DNA of 64,000 nt, from assembly GCF_009363715.1 (NCBI RefSeq), contig NZ_CP045404.1:3440001-3504000 (forward strand), written 5' to 3'. Source of the DNA: Roseovarius sp. THAF9. GTDB taxonomy: Bacteria > Pseudomonadota > Alphaproteobacteria > Rhodobacterales > Rhodobacteraceae. Shown piece by piece: positions 36,643 through 45,566 of this stretch. Under the pieces are notes generated by a model. It was not told the DNA's origin. It saw nothing but the letters and a program-made list of their open reading frames with translations, and searched no databases. Numbering within the stretch: the first letter of the stretch is position 1; each line of letters opens with the position of its first letter. The position numbers were made by a program, and so were the translations under genes.

Positions 36643-37296
36643 TCAACCCGGCAACTTCGCCATCCGCAGATAGGGCAGCACGGTGTTGAACTCCCCGAAC
36701 TTGGCCTTGGCGTCCTCGTCGCTGACCGAGGTCGGGATCACCACGTCCTGGCCCAGGGTCCAGTCGGCGGGCGTCGCCACGCCCTGCCCGGCGCTGGTCT
36801 GCAACGCATCGAGCGCGCGCAGCACCTCGCCAAAGTTCCGCCCCACCGTCATCGGATAGGTCATGGTCAGCTTCAACTGCTTATCCGGCCCGATGATGAA
36901 GACCGAGCGCACCGTGGCACTGTCGGCGGGCGTGCGGCCATCGGGCAGATAGGCCTCGGCAGGCAGCATGTCGAAGGCCTTGGACACCTCCAGACCATCA
37001 TCCGCTATGATCGGAAAGCCCGGCTTGGCGCCGCCGGCGGTCTCGATGTCGCCCTTCCATTTCTTGTGATCCTCCACGCCGTCAACGCTGACGCCGATCA
37101 CCTTGGTGCCGCGTTTCTCCCACTCGTCGGCCAGCCGCGCGACGGCGCCGAATTCGGTGGTGCAGACGGGCGTGAAGTCCTTGGGATGCGAGAACAGGAT
37201 CGCCCAGCTGTCGCCGATCCAGTCATGCAGGCTGAACTCGCCCTGATCGGTGGTCACGGTCAGGTCGGGAATGGTGTCGTTGATCCGCAGTGCCAT
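36643..37296 (-). CDS. 1-Cys peroxiredoxin (Prx6 type)
   Basis: 217 residues. The peroxidatic Cys45 lies in FTPVCTTE, and there is no other cysteine in the protein, so it is a 1-Cys enzyme needing an external thiol. The extended C-terminal domain (from about 160) and HPKDFTPVCTTE match the Prx6 subfamily. It reduces H2O2 and alkyl hydroperoxides in the cytoplasm. Confidence 0.92.
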   Translation of the reverse strand: MALRINDTIPDLTVTTDQGEFSLHDWIGDSWAILFSHPKDFTPVCTTEFGAVARLADEWEKRGTKVIGVSVDGVEDHKKWKGDIETAGGAKPGFPIIADDGLEVSKAFDMLPAEAYLPDGRTPADSATVRSVFIIGPDKQLKLTMTYPMTVGRNFGEVLRALDALQTSAGQGVATPADWTLGQDVVIPTSVSDEDAKAKFGEFNTVLPYLRMAKLPG

Positions 37297-37447
37297 GGGG
37301 CATCTCCTTCTTTTGCAAATCGAATTCTCGCGCTCAACATAAGAAGGCTGCGCGAAATTAACAGCCGCCCACTTGCGGCAATCCGCCCCCTATGGTCATG
37401 TGCGCGCCAAATGCCCACATATGCGGCTCAGACGAAAGGAATGCGAC

Positions 37448-38890
37448 ATGATCGAGAAGAAACAATTCTACATCGACGGCGCCTGGGTCGATCCGGTCGC
37501 GGGCACCGATCACCACGTGATCGACCCCTCGACCGAAGACCCCTGCGCCGTGATATCTCTGGCCGGCGAGGCCGATTGCGACGCCGCCGTCGCCGCCGCC
37601 AAATCCGCTTTCCCCGGCTGGATGGCCACCCCGGTGTCCGAACGTATGGCCCTGGTCGAGAAACTGCGCGAGATCTACAAATCCCGCGCCGAGGATATGG
37701 CCAAGGCCATCAGTCTGGAAATGGGCGCGCCCATCGACCTTGCCCGCGCCCAACAGGTCGGCGCCGGGTCGTCGCATATGAAGGCCATCCTGAAGGCCGC
37801 GTCGGAGTTCGACTGGATCGAACCCCTGGGCGATCACGCCCCCAATGACCGCATCATTCACGAGGCCGTGGGCGTCGTGACCATGATCACGCCCTGGAAC
37901 TGGCCGATGAACCAGATCTCGCTCAAGGTCATCGCCGGGTTGCTCGCAGGCTGCACCATGATCCTCAAACCGTCCGAGGAATCGCCCCTCTCGGCCCTGC
38001 TCTTCGCCGAGATGATCGACGAGGCGGGCTTCCCTAAAGGTGTCTTCAACCTCGTCAACGGCGACGGCGCGGGCGCAGGCACGGCGCTCACCGGGCACCC
38101 CGACGTCGACATGGTCTCCTTCACCGGCTCCTCCCGCGCCGGTAAACTGATCTCCAAGAACGCAGCCGACACACTCAAGCGCGTCAGCCTCGAATTGGGC
38201 GGCAAGGGCGCCAACCTCATCTTCGCCGATGCCGACGAAAAGGCGGTCAAGCGCGGCGTCCTGCACTGCATGAACAACACCGGCCAGTCCTGTAACGCGC
38301 CCACCCGGATGCTGGTCCAGCGCGACATATACGACCAGGCGGTCGAGACCGCTGCCGAGACGGCGAACAAGGTCACCGTTGGCCCCGCGTCCGAGGAAGG
38401 CCGCCATATGGGCCCCGTAGTGAACGAGACTCAGTTCAACAAGATCCAGGACCTGATCCAGAAAGGCATCGACGAGGGCGCACGCCTCGTCACCGGCGGC
38501 ACGGGCCGCCCCGACGGCCTCAACCGCGGTTTCTACGTCAAACCGACGATCTTCGCCGACGTGAACAACGACATGACCATCGCGCGCGAGGAAATCTTCG
38601 GCCCGGTCCTGTCCATTATACCCTTCGGCACCGAGGAAGAAGGCATCGAAATCGCCAATGACACACCTTACGGCCTGACCAACTATGTCCAGACGCAGGA
38701 CCCGGCCCGGGCCAACCGCTGCGCCCGCGCCCTGCGCTCGGGCATGGTGGAAATGAACGGCCAAAGCCGCGGCCTCGGCTCGCCCTTCGGCGGCATGAAA
38801 CAGTCCGGCAACGGGCGCGAAGGCGGCAAATGGGGGCTCGAGGACTTTCTCGAGGTCAAGGCCGTCTCCGGCTGGACCGAAGGCGCCTGA
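37448..38890 (+). CDS. NAD(P)-dependent aldehyde dehydrogenase
   Basis: 480 residues. PWNWPMNQ binds the cofactor, the general base Glu is in LELGGKGAN, and the nucleophile Cys is in NTGQSCNAPTR (rather than the more common GQxC). It is in the broad ALDH superfamily; substrate unknown. The ATG at 37448 starts at the domain, with GAAAGGA upstream. The next gene, GT25, starts 5 bp later. Confidence 0.9.
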   Translation: MIEKKQFYIDGAWVDPVAGTDHHVIDPSTEDPCAVISLAGEADCDAAVAAAKSAFPGWMATPVSERMALVEKLREIYKSRAEDMAKAISLEMGAPIDLARAQQVGAGSSHMKAILKAASEFDWIEPLGDHAPNDRIIHEAVGVVTMITPWNWPMNQISLKVIAGLLAGCTMILKPSEESPLSALLFAEMIDEAGFPKGVFNLVNGDGAGAGTALTGHPDVDMVSFTGSSRAGKLISKNAADTLKRVSLELGGKGANLIFADADEKAVKRGVLHCMNNTGQSCNAPTRMLVQRDIYDQAVETAAETANKVTVGPASEEGRHMGPVVNETQFNKIQDLIQKGIDEGARLVTGGTGRPDGLNRGFYVKPTIFADVNNDMTIAREEIFGPVLSIIPFGTEEEGIEIANDTPYGLTNYVQTQDPARANRCARALRSGMVEMNGQSRGLGSPFGGMKQSGNGREGGKWGLEDFLEVKAVSGWTEGA

Positions 38891-38895
38891 GGCGC

Positions 38896-39678
38896 ATGGA
38901 GGTCCACGTCTTCGTGTTGCATCTCGTCCGGGCCTCGGCCCGGCGAGAGAACGCGCAGGCGCTGCTGGCCGACGCCCGCGAGATCGGCGGCTTGAAAGGC
39001 GAAATATGGCCCGCCGTCGATGGCGGCGCCATGTCCTCGACCGACCTTTCGGCCAGTGTCGGGGCCGCGCTTTTCGACCCCGGCTATCCCTTTTCGCTGA
39101 AGGCGGGCGAGATCGGCTGCATGCTCTCGCACCGCCAGATCTGGGCCGAGCTTCAGATGCGCGACGCGGGCGCCGCCCTGATCCTCGAAGATGACGCCGA
39201 GATTGACCCCGACACGTTTCAGGCCGCCCTCGACCTCGCCCGGACCCATATCGACAAGCTGGGCTACATCCAGTTCCAAACCCGCGCCTCCAAGGGCCCG
39301 TCGCATCTCGTAGACACCTCCGGCGATTGCCGCCTGGTCGTCCCGCAACAGGCCGGTCTGCGCACCACCGGCCAGATGGTCAGCCGCACCGCCGCGGCGC
39401 ATCTTCTGGCGCTGTCCGACCCGTTCGACCGGCCCGTCGATACCTTCATTCAGTCCCACTGGCACACCGGCCTGCGCCCGGCGGTGATCTACCCTTCGGG
39501 CCTTGCCGATATCGGGGAAGAGCTGGACGGCTCCACCATCCAGTCCGGCGACAAGCCCTGGACAGAAAAGCTGATGCGCGAGTTTCACCGCACCCGCTAT
39601 CGCGCCGCCGTCTCGCGCCTGTCGCGCCGCAGCACCGCGCCCGCCGGGGGCGGCTTCGCGCAGGACAAGGGACAATGA
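38896..39678 (+). CDS. Glycosyltransferase family 25
   Basis: 260 residues. It begins VHVFVLHLVRASARRENAQ, the GT25 start; EIGCMLSHRQIW and LILEDDAEID are the conserved blocks, with the acidic DDxE site. This family transfers hexoses in lipopolysaccharide or lipooligosaccharide assembly. Its TGA overlaps the GT11 start by 4 bp (ATGA). Confidence 0.87.
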   Translation: MEVHVFVLHLVRASARRENAQALLADAREIGGLKGEIWPAVDGGAMSSTDLSASVGAALFDPGYPFSLKAGEIGCMLSHRQIWAELQMRDAGAALILEDDAEIDPDTFQAALDLARTHIDKLGYIQFQTRASKGPSHLVDTSGDCRLVVPQQAGLRTTGQMVSRTAAAHLLALSDPFDRPVDTFIQSHWHTGLRPAVIYPSGLADIGEELDGSTIQSGDKPWTEKLMREFHRTRYRAAVSRLSRRSTAPAGGGFAQDKGQ

Positions 39679-40535
39679 CCACGGATCGCATCATCACCCG
39701 CCTCTTTGGCGGCGCGGGCAACCAGATGTTCCAGTATGCCGCCGCCCGTGCACTGGCCGACAAGCTCTGCTGCGAGCTTCATGTCGATAACCGCTATGTC
39801 GCGGGCTCCGCCGACCGCGGCGACTGCTTCGCGCATTACGCCAATGCCCGGTTCACACGGCAGGGCCCCCTGCCGCCCGCCAAGTCCAACGGCTGGCTGC
39901 GCTACGGGCTCTGGCGCGCCTTCGGCACGTCGCCCAGGATCTACCGCGAGAAAGCGCTGGGCTTTGATCCCGATCTCTTGGAGCTGCCGCCGAACACCTA
40001 CCTGCACGGCTACTGGCAGTCCGAGCGCTATTTCGCCGAGATTGCCGAGCAAATCCGCACCGACCTTACCTTCACCACCCCGCTGGACGTCTCCAACGCC
40101 GACATCGCCGCCCGCATCGCCGACACCGCCAATCCAGTCGCGCTTCACGTCCGGCGCGGCGATTACATCGCCACCGGCGCCTATGCCGCCATGACGCCCG
40201 AGTATTACCGCAGCGCCGCCCGCCACATCGCCGACACCACAGGCATCGCACCGACCTGCTTCGTCTTCTCCAACGATCCAGCCTGGGCCCGCGACAACCT
40301 GGCCTTGGACTTTGAGACCGTGGTGGTCGACCTCAACGACGAGACCACCGGCCATTTCGATCTGCACCTGCAAACCCTCTGCGCTCACAACGTCATCGCC
40401 AACTCCACCTTCTCCTGGTGGGCGGCCTGGCTAAACCACAATCCGGACAAGATCGTGGTGGCTCCAAAAACGTGGTTCACCGACCCCAAACTCTCCAACC
40501 CCGATCTCATCCCCGACCGCTGGACACGTCTGTAG
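39675..40535 (+). CDS. Alpha-1,2-fucosyltransferase-like protein, GT11
   Basis: 286 residues. GGAGNQMFQYAAARALA is the GT11 N-terminal motif and HVRRGDY the GDP-fucose-binding motif shared by alpha-1,2- and O-fucosyltransferases; the C-terminal STFSWWAAWL is also typical. It is cytoplasmic and should add fucose to a glycan. It is co-translated with GT25, suggesting both act on one surface glycan. Confidence 0.9.
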   Translation: MTTDRIITRLFGGAGNQMFQYAAARALADKLCCELHVDNRYVAGSADRGDCFAHYANARFTRQGPLPPAKSNGWLRYGLWRAFGTSPRIYREKALGFDPDLLELPPNTYLHGYWQSERYFAEIAEQIRTDLTFTTPLDVSNADIAARIADTANPVALHVRRGDYIATGAYAAMTPEYYRSAARHIADTTGIAPTCFVFSNDPAWARDNLALDFETVVVDLNDETTGHFDLHLQTLCAHNVIANSTFSWWAAWLNHNPDKIVVAPKTWFTDPKLSNPDLIPDRWTRL

Positions 40536-40590
40536 GGTTGGGCTTCCACCCCACCTTTCCCCACACGGCGAAACCCTCTACACACCCCGC

Positions 40591-41637
40591 ATGGACACCA
40601 CCCCCGATATCGCGCAGGCCACCTTCGTGCCCGAGACCGTGCACAAGCGCGATATCTTCTCCGAAACCATTTCCGGCCATCTCGAAGGCCACCCCGAGAT
40701 CGCCGTCGTCCTGCGCAAGCTCGACACCGTGCCGCTCTACGCCCGGCCCCTGTCGCGCTGGCTTGCCGCCAAGGAAACCCGCGGCCTGCGTGCCGTGCAG
40801 GGGATCGAAGGCTGCCCGATCCTCATTCGCGCCGACCACGTCGGCCTCTTGCGCAGCTGGACGCAAGGCACGCCGCTGCAACTGGCCAAGCCCACCGACC
40901 CCGAATGGTACCGCGACGCCAAGCGCCTCCTGCGCGAAATGCGCCGCGCCGGCGTCACCCATAACGACATCGCCAAGCCGCAAAACTGGCTGATGACGCC
41001 CGAGGGCCGCGCCGCCGTCATCGATTTCCAACTCGCCTCTGTACATCACCGCAGGGGCAAGCTCTTCCGGCTAAAGGCGCGCGAGGACCTGCGCCACCTG
41101 CTGAAACAGAAACGCGCCTACGCGCCCGATCTGCTCACCCCGTCCGAGCACCGCATGCTGGCACAGAAATCCCTGCCCTCGCGTGTGTGGATGGCCACCG
41201 GCAAGCGGCTCTACAACTTCATCACGAGGCGGGTCATGAACTGGTCCGACGGCGAAGGCACCGAGGATAGACTGGACCGCGACGGCCCCGCCCTGCGCAA
41301 GGCCCTGCTCGACCACCCGCAGATCACCGATGTGGCGCTCTGCACCTTTGCCCTGCCCGCCAAGGGCGTCGGCCTCTACGCCTTCGTCGAAACCCCGCTT
41401 TCGGGACACGACGTCACGAAACTGGCCCCCACGCCCAAACCCGAACACATCCAGACCGTCGCCACGCTCCCACGTCATCCCGATGGCACCGCCCGCCTCG
41501 ACGCGCTCACCCTCGTCGCCACCAATCGCCTCGACGAACTCGAACAGCTTCAGCAGGGCGACCCCGACCTCGCCGCCACGCTGAAGCCCATCGTCGCGCA
41601 GCGCCTCAACCTGACCGACCGCGTCCTGCGCGCCTGA
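40591..41637 (+). CDS. Kinase-like protein with acyl-CoA-synthetase-like C-terminal domain
   Basis: 348 residues. The N-terminal two-thirds is a small protein-kinase-like domain: HNDIAKPQN (124-132) is the catalytic loop and VIDF (143-146) the metal-binding DFG-equivalent; a typical glycine loop is not evident. From about 230 the sequence resembles the mobile C-terminal domain of AMP-forming acyl-CoA synthetases, including a decayed PxxxGK motif (LPRHPDGTAR, 293-302) with Thr instead of the catalytic Lys. The family is often annotated as a serine/threonine kinase; phosphorylating a lipid-A or surface glycan is an inference from the GT neighbours. Confidence 0.65.
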   Translation: MDTTPDIAQATFVPETVHKRDIFSETISGHLEGHPEIAVVLRKLDTVPLYARPLSRWLAAKETRGLRAVQGIEGCPILIRADHVGLLRSWTQGTPLQLAKPTDPEWYRDAKRLLREMRRAGVTHNDIAKPQNWLMTPEGRAAVIDFQLASVHHRRGKLFRLKAREDLRHLLKQKRAYAPDLLTPSEHRMLAQKSLPSRVWMATGKRLYNFITRRVMNWSDGEGTEDRLDRDGPALRKALLDHPQITDVALCTFALPAKGVGLYAFVETPLSGHDVTKLAPTPKPEHIQTVATLPRHPDGTARLDALTLVATNRLDELEQLQQGDPDLAATLKPIVAQRLNLTDRVLRA

Positions 41638-41639
41638 GT

Positions 41640-41660
41640 TTCACTGTTCCCAAAATACTC
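41640..41660 (-). repeat. Dispersed 3' repeat R1, copy 2
   Basis: TTCACTGTTCC, CA, AAATACTC on the plus strand. Located 36 bp beyond the stop of minus-strand rluA. Confidence 0.75.
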
Positions 41661-41678
41661 AAGACCAACGGCCCGATC

Positions 41679-41693
41679 CGGGCGCTCCGCCCG
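41679..41693. terminator. Hairpin between converging genes
   Basis: CGGGCG-CTC-CGCCCG, 6-bp stem, between the stops of the kinase-like gene and rluA. Confidence 0.45.
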
Positions 41694-41695
41694 CC

Positions 41696-42340
41696 TCAGA
41701 ACGGCGCCTTCTGACGAAAGACCATCCCCATCCCGCCATCCGGGTGTCGCAGCCGCAACTCTTCGGAGTGCAGCATCAGCCGTTCATGCTCGAGCGCCGC
41801 ACCCTCGGCATAGAACGGATCCCCCAAAATCGGATGCCCAAGGGCTTGCATATGCACCCGCAACTGGTGGCTCCGCCCGGTCTTCGGCATCAGCCGCATC
41901 CGGGTCTCGCCCTCGCCATATCGCTGCACCCGCCAGTCCGTGATCGCCGCCTTGCCGGTCTCATGACACACTTTCTGCCGGGGCCGGTTCGGCCAATCCA
42001 CGATCAGGGGCAAATCCACAGTCCCGGTCCGCTCCTCCACCCGGCCCAAGACCCGCGCGGTGTAGATCTTCTTCACCTGCCGCTTCTCGAATTGCAGGCC
42101 AAGGTGCCGCTGCGCGTGGGGCGTCAGCGCAAAGACCATCACGCCCGACGTGTCGCGGTCCAACCGATGCACCAACAGCGCCATGGGAAACGCCTCCTGC
42201 ACACGGGCCAGCAGGCAATCGGCCAGGTGTTCGCCCTTGCCCGGCACACTCAAAAGGCCCGGCGGCTTGGCCGCGACAAGGATCTCGTGATCCTCGTGCA
42301 GCACCTCCAGCGGGGTCATCGGCGGGTCATAGTCAGACAT
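41696..42340 (-). CDS. rluA: Dual-specificity pseudouridine synthase RluA
   Basis: 214 residues. The catalytic Asp is in HRLDRDTSG. The body matches E. coli RluA rather than the larger RluC/RluD: no S4 domain, and DWPNRPRQKVCHETGK plus GRSHQLRVHM are RluA-like. It should make pseudouridine at 23S U746 and tRNA U32. The ATG at 42340 is preferred; an ATG at 42319 is possible. Confidence 0.9.
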   Translation of the reverse strand: MSDYDPPMTPLEVLHEDHEILVAAKPPGLLSVPGKGEHLADCLLARVQEAFPMALLVHRLDRDTSGVMVFALTPHAQRHLGLQFEKRQVKKIYTARVLGRVEERTGTVDLPLIVDWPNRPRQKVCHETGKAAITDWRVQRYGEGETRMRLMPKTGRSHQLRVHMQALGHPILGDPFYAEGAALEHERLMLHSEELRLRHPDGGMGMVFRQKAPF

Positions 42341-42402
42341 GGTCCGCCGCATACACCACGCACATCCGCACCGCCACCCCGGGTCGCGGCCACGCTCCGC
42401 GT

Positions 42403-42423
42403 TTCACTGTTCCTTAAATACTC
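42403..42423 (-). repeat. Dispersed 3' repeat R1, copy 3
   Basis: TTCACTGTTCC, TT, AAATACTC on the plus strand. Located 13 bp past the stop of the FAD/GcvT dehydrogenase gene, same relation to the gene as the other copies. Confidence 0.75.
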
Positions 42424-42435
42424 CTGCCGGAGGCA

Positions 42436-44886
42436 TTAAACCTTCACCCGCTCCGATTTTGGGTCATACATCGGCTTCAGCGACGCTTCGGCGCGCACCC
42501 GCGTCCCCGCCACGTCGATCTCGTAGGCGGACGCCAGAACCTCCTCAGCACTCTCACCGGCGCAGGGCACATACCCCATCCCAATCGCGCCACCGAGGTG
42601 ATGTCCATACGCCCCCGAGCTCAAATAGCCCACGAGCTCCCCGTCCCGCAGCACAGGCTCGTTGTGATAGACCAAAGGTTCGGGATCGGTCAGCCGGAAC
42701 TGCACCAGCCGTTTCGTCAGCCCGGCCTGCTTCTTGCGCAGAACCGCGTCACGCCCGATGAAATCGGGTTTCGCTGTCTTCACGGCAAAGCCTAGCCCGG
42801 CTTCCAGCACATGATCCTCGCAAGTGATGTCGTGCCCGAAATGCCGGAACCCCTTCTCGATCCGGCACGAGTCCATCATGTGCATCCCGCACAGTTTCAG
42901 CTCATGATCCTGTCCCGCGTCCCAAAGCGTCTCGAAGACGTGCCCCGCCATATCCGCGCTCACGTAAATCTCCCAACCCAGCTCGCCCACGTAGCTCACC
43001 CGGTGCACCCGCGCGAACCCCATGCCCAGTTCGATCTCCTGCGCCGTGCCGAACGGGTTTGCCTCGTTGGAAAAATCAGCCGGACTGACAGCCTGCATCA
43101 GCTTCCGCGCATCCGGCCCCATGACCGCCAGCACGCCTTCGCCTGCCGTGACATCGGTAATCACGACGTTGAACTCGCCCTTGTGCCGTTCCATCCACGT
43201 CTGATCCGCCAGCCGCGTCGCGGCCGGCGTCACCACCAGGTACGCCGTCTCGCTCAGCCGCGTCACGGTGACATCCGCCTCGATCCCGCCTTGGTCATTC
43301 AGGAACTGGGTATAAACGATCTTTCCATTCGGTACCGAATAGTCGCCGCCGCCGATATGGTTCAGAAACGCCTCCGCATCCGGTCCCTCGACCCGGATCT
43401 TGCCGAAACTCGACATGTCGTAAAGGCCCACGCCCGTGCGGATCGCGCGATGCTCTTCGGCAGCATTCTCGAACCAGTTCTGCCGCCCCCAGCCATAGCG
43501 ATACTCCCGCTCCTGGCCGTCTGTCGCGAACCAGTTCGCCCGCTCCCAGCCGGCCATCTCTCCCATCACCGCACCGCGCTCCAGCAGGTGGTGGTGGAAC
43601 GGTGACCGCCGCACCCCCCGCGCCGTGCGCTTTTGCAAATAGGGGAAATGATCGGCGTAAAGCAGCCCCAGCGTCTCCTTCGACCGCTCAAACAGGTACT
43701 GCCGGTTCCCCTGGAACGGCTGCATCCGGGAAATATCCACGTCACCCAGATCGAACGGCTTCTCGCCACTGTCCATCCACTGGCTCAGCGCATGACCCGC
43801 GCCCCCGGCACTCTGAATGCCGATCGAGTTGAACCCGGCGGCCACCCACACATTGTCCATCTCCGGCGCAAGACCCAGATGATAGGCATCATCCGGCGTG
43901 AAACTTTCCGGCCCGTTGAAAAACGTGTGAATCCCGGCATCAGCCAGCATCGGCATCCGGTTGACCGCCGCTTCGAGGATCGGCTCGAAATGGTCGAAAT
44001 CCTCGGGCAACTGGTCGAACTCGAAGCTCTCGGGAATGCCCTGCATCCCCCACGGCTTGGCATTTGGCTCGAACGCCCCCAGCAAGATCTTGCCCGCGTC
44101 TTCCTTGTAATAGGCACACTCATCGGGCACCCGCAGCACCGGCAGTTGCCCCAGCCCCTCGATGCCTTCGGTCACGATATAGAAATGCTCGCAGGCATGC
44201 AGTGGCACGTTCACACCCGCCATGCGGCCCACCTCGTGGCCCCACATGCCCGCGCAATTCACGATCATGTCGCAGGCAATATGCCCCATCTCGCCACCAT
44301 CGTCGGCGACCCAATCCACGCCCGTCACCCGGCGGCCCTGACGCGCGATCCCGGTAACCTTCACCCGCTCCTTCACCAGCGCCCCGTTCTGCCGCGCGCC
44401 CTTGGCCAGCGCCAGCGCGATATTGGCCGGATCCGCCTGCCCGTCCTTGTCCAGGTAAACCGCCCCGGTCACATCATCCGCGTTCAGATGCGGATAGCGC
44501 GCCTTCACCTCCGCCGCGCCGATCTCTTCCACGTCCACGCCAAAGGCCCGCGCCATCGCGGCCTGCCGGTAAATCTCCTCCCGTCGCTCATCGGTCAGCG
44601 CCACGGTGATCGACCCGCAGCGCCGGAACCCGGTCGCGACCCCGGTCTCGGCCTCCAGGTTGCCGTAAAGCTCCTGGCTGTATTTCGCCAGCTTCGTCAT
44701 GTTGGCACTCGCCCTCAGCTGCGCGATCAGCCCCGCCGCGTGCCATGTCGTCCCGCTGGTCAGCTGCTTGCGCTCCAGCAGCACCACGTCCGTCCAGCCC
44801 AGCTTGGCCAGGTGATAGGCCACCGAACAGCCCACCACGCCGCCGCCGATAATTACCACGCGGGCATGCTCCGGCAGGTTACTCAT
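42436..44886 (-). CDS. FAD/GcvT dehydrogenase, sarcosine/dimethylglycine type (paralogue A)
   Basis: 816 residues. N-terminal FAD-binding DAO domain (GGGVVG at 14-19) with SGTTWHAAG, where His49 aligns with the histidine that carries covalent FAD in dimethylglycine dehydrogenase. The C-terminal half (about 430-800) is the GcvT/aminomethyltransferase fold that passes the oxidised methyl group to tetrahydrofolate. Substrate could be sarcosine, dimethylglycine or another N-methyl compound; the FAD half (LDKDGQADPANI) differs from paralogue B. It overlaps an unknown upstream gene by 8 bp and is last in the operon. Confidence 0.88.
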   Translation of the reverse strand: MSNLPEHARVVIIGGGVVGCSVAYHLAKLGWTDVVLLERKQLTSGTTWHAAGLIAQLRASANMTKLAKYSQELYGNLEAETGVATGFRRCGSITVALTDERREEIYRQAAMARAFGVDVEEIGAAEVKARYPHLNADDVTGAVYLDKDGQADPANIALALAKGARQNGALVKERVKVTGIARQGRRVTGVDWVADDGGEMGHIACDMIVNCAGMWGHEVGRMAGVNVPLHACEHFYIVTEGIEGLGQLPVLRVPDECAYYKEDAGKILLGAFEPNAKPWGMQGIPESFEFDQLPEDFDHFEPILEAAVNRMPMLADAGIHTFFNGPESFTPDDAYHLGLAPEMDNVWVAAGFNSIGIQSAGGAGHALSQWMDSGEKPFDLGDVDISRMQPFQGNRQYLFERSKETLGLLYADHFPYLQKRTARGVRRSPFHHHLLERGAVMGEMAGWERANWFATDGQEREYRYGWGRQNWFENAAEEHRAIRTGVGLYDMSSFGKIRVEGPDAEAFLNHIGGGDYSVPNGKIVYTQFLNDQGGIEADVTVTRLSETAYLVVTPAATRLADQTWMERHKGEFNVVITDVTAGEGVLAVMGPDARKLMQAVSPADFSNEANPFGTAQEIELGMGFARVHRVSYVGELGWEIYVSADMAGHVFETLWDAGQDHELKLCGMHMMDSCRIEKGFRHFGHDITCEDHVLEAGLGFAVKTAKPDFIGRDAVLRKKQAGLTKRLVQFRLTDPEPLVYHNEPVLRDGELVGYLSSGAYGHHLGGAIGMGYVPCAGESAEEVLASAYEIDVAGTRVRAEASLKPMYDPKSERVKV

Positions 44887-45553
44887 CGCCTGCCTCCTTG
44901 AACGCGGCATAAAGATTCTGCCACTGGTTGGTCATCGGCCCCACCGTGCGCCACTCGACGTGCAAGCCATCGCGCTCGAAATGCCGCTCGACCCAGTCCT
45001 CGATGGCCTGCGGCTGCGACATCGAGAAATTGCTCGCGCCGATCTCGAACAGAGGCAGGTCGGCGTCGATCTCGCAGGACCGCCCGAACTCGTCTGTCGC
45101 CTGCACCTGAAGCCTGTAGCGATCCGGCGCCACATGGCTCAGCGCGAGCTTCAGCACATCCGTCGAGCCATAAGAGCCCTCCTGAATCGCTGCCGGCGCC
45201 TCCAGCACATCGGGCATCTTCCGCCAGTCGAAATCGACCGTCACACCGTCCAGCGCCGCACGGTCCCGGCTGGCGAACTGGCGTTCGTCGATCTGCAGCC
45301 ATTCGGTGGTCAGTGCTGGCGCCAGCAGATAGGCCATGTCCGCGTCGCCGCTCTCGTCCGGGATCTCCCGGCTCTGCGCGGCGATCATGATATCCAGTTG
45401 CACGCCCTCGGTTTCCTGACCGTTCTCGAAACTCTTCCACAGGACGAACTTCGCGTGGCTCACCTCGAAATCCAGCCGCCCGAATTCCTTGCTTTCAAAG
45501 CGGAAGCGCCCGCTTGCCGGGACCATGCCGGGGGGAAGCGTGCCGTCACTCAT
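44879..45553 (-). CDS. Unknown protein coupled to FAD/GcvT paralogue A
   Basis: 224 residues, soluble, no signal peptide. Alternating strands, rich in Asp, Glu and Trp: FRFESKEFGRLDFEVSHAK early, and a late QPQAIEDWVERHFERDG helix. No family that I recognise. AAGGAGGTGA is a very strong ribosome site just before the ATG at 45553. Its TAA overlaps the start of the dehydrogenase gene by 8 bp, so the two are translationally coupled; a partner or maturation role is only inferred. Confidence 0.65.
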   Translation of the reverse strand: MSDGTLPPGMVPASGRFRFESKEFGRLDFEVSHAKFVLWKSFENGQETEGVQLDIMIAAQSREIPDESGDADMAYLLAPALTTEWLQIDERQFASRDRAALDGVTVDFDWRKMPDVLEAPAAIQEGSYGSTDVLKLALSHVAPDRYRLQVQATDEFGRSCEIDADLPLFEIGASNFSMSQPQAIEDWVERHFERDGLHVEWRTVGPMTNQWQNLYAAFKEAGDE

Positions 45554-45566
45554 CTCGTCACCTCCT

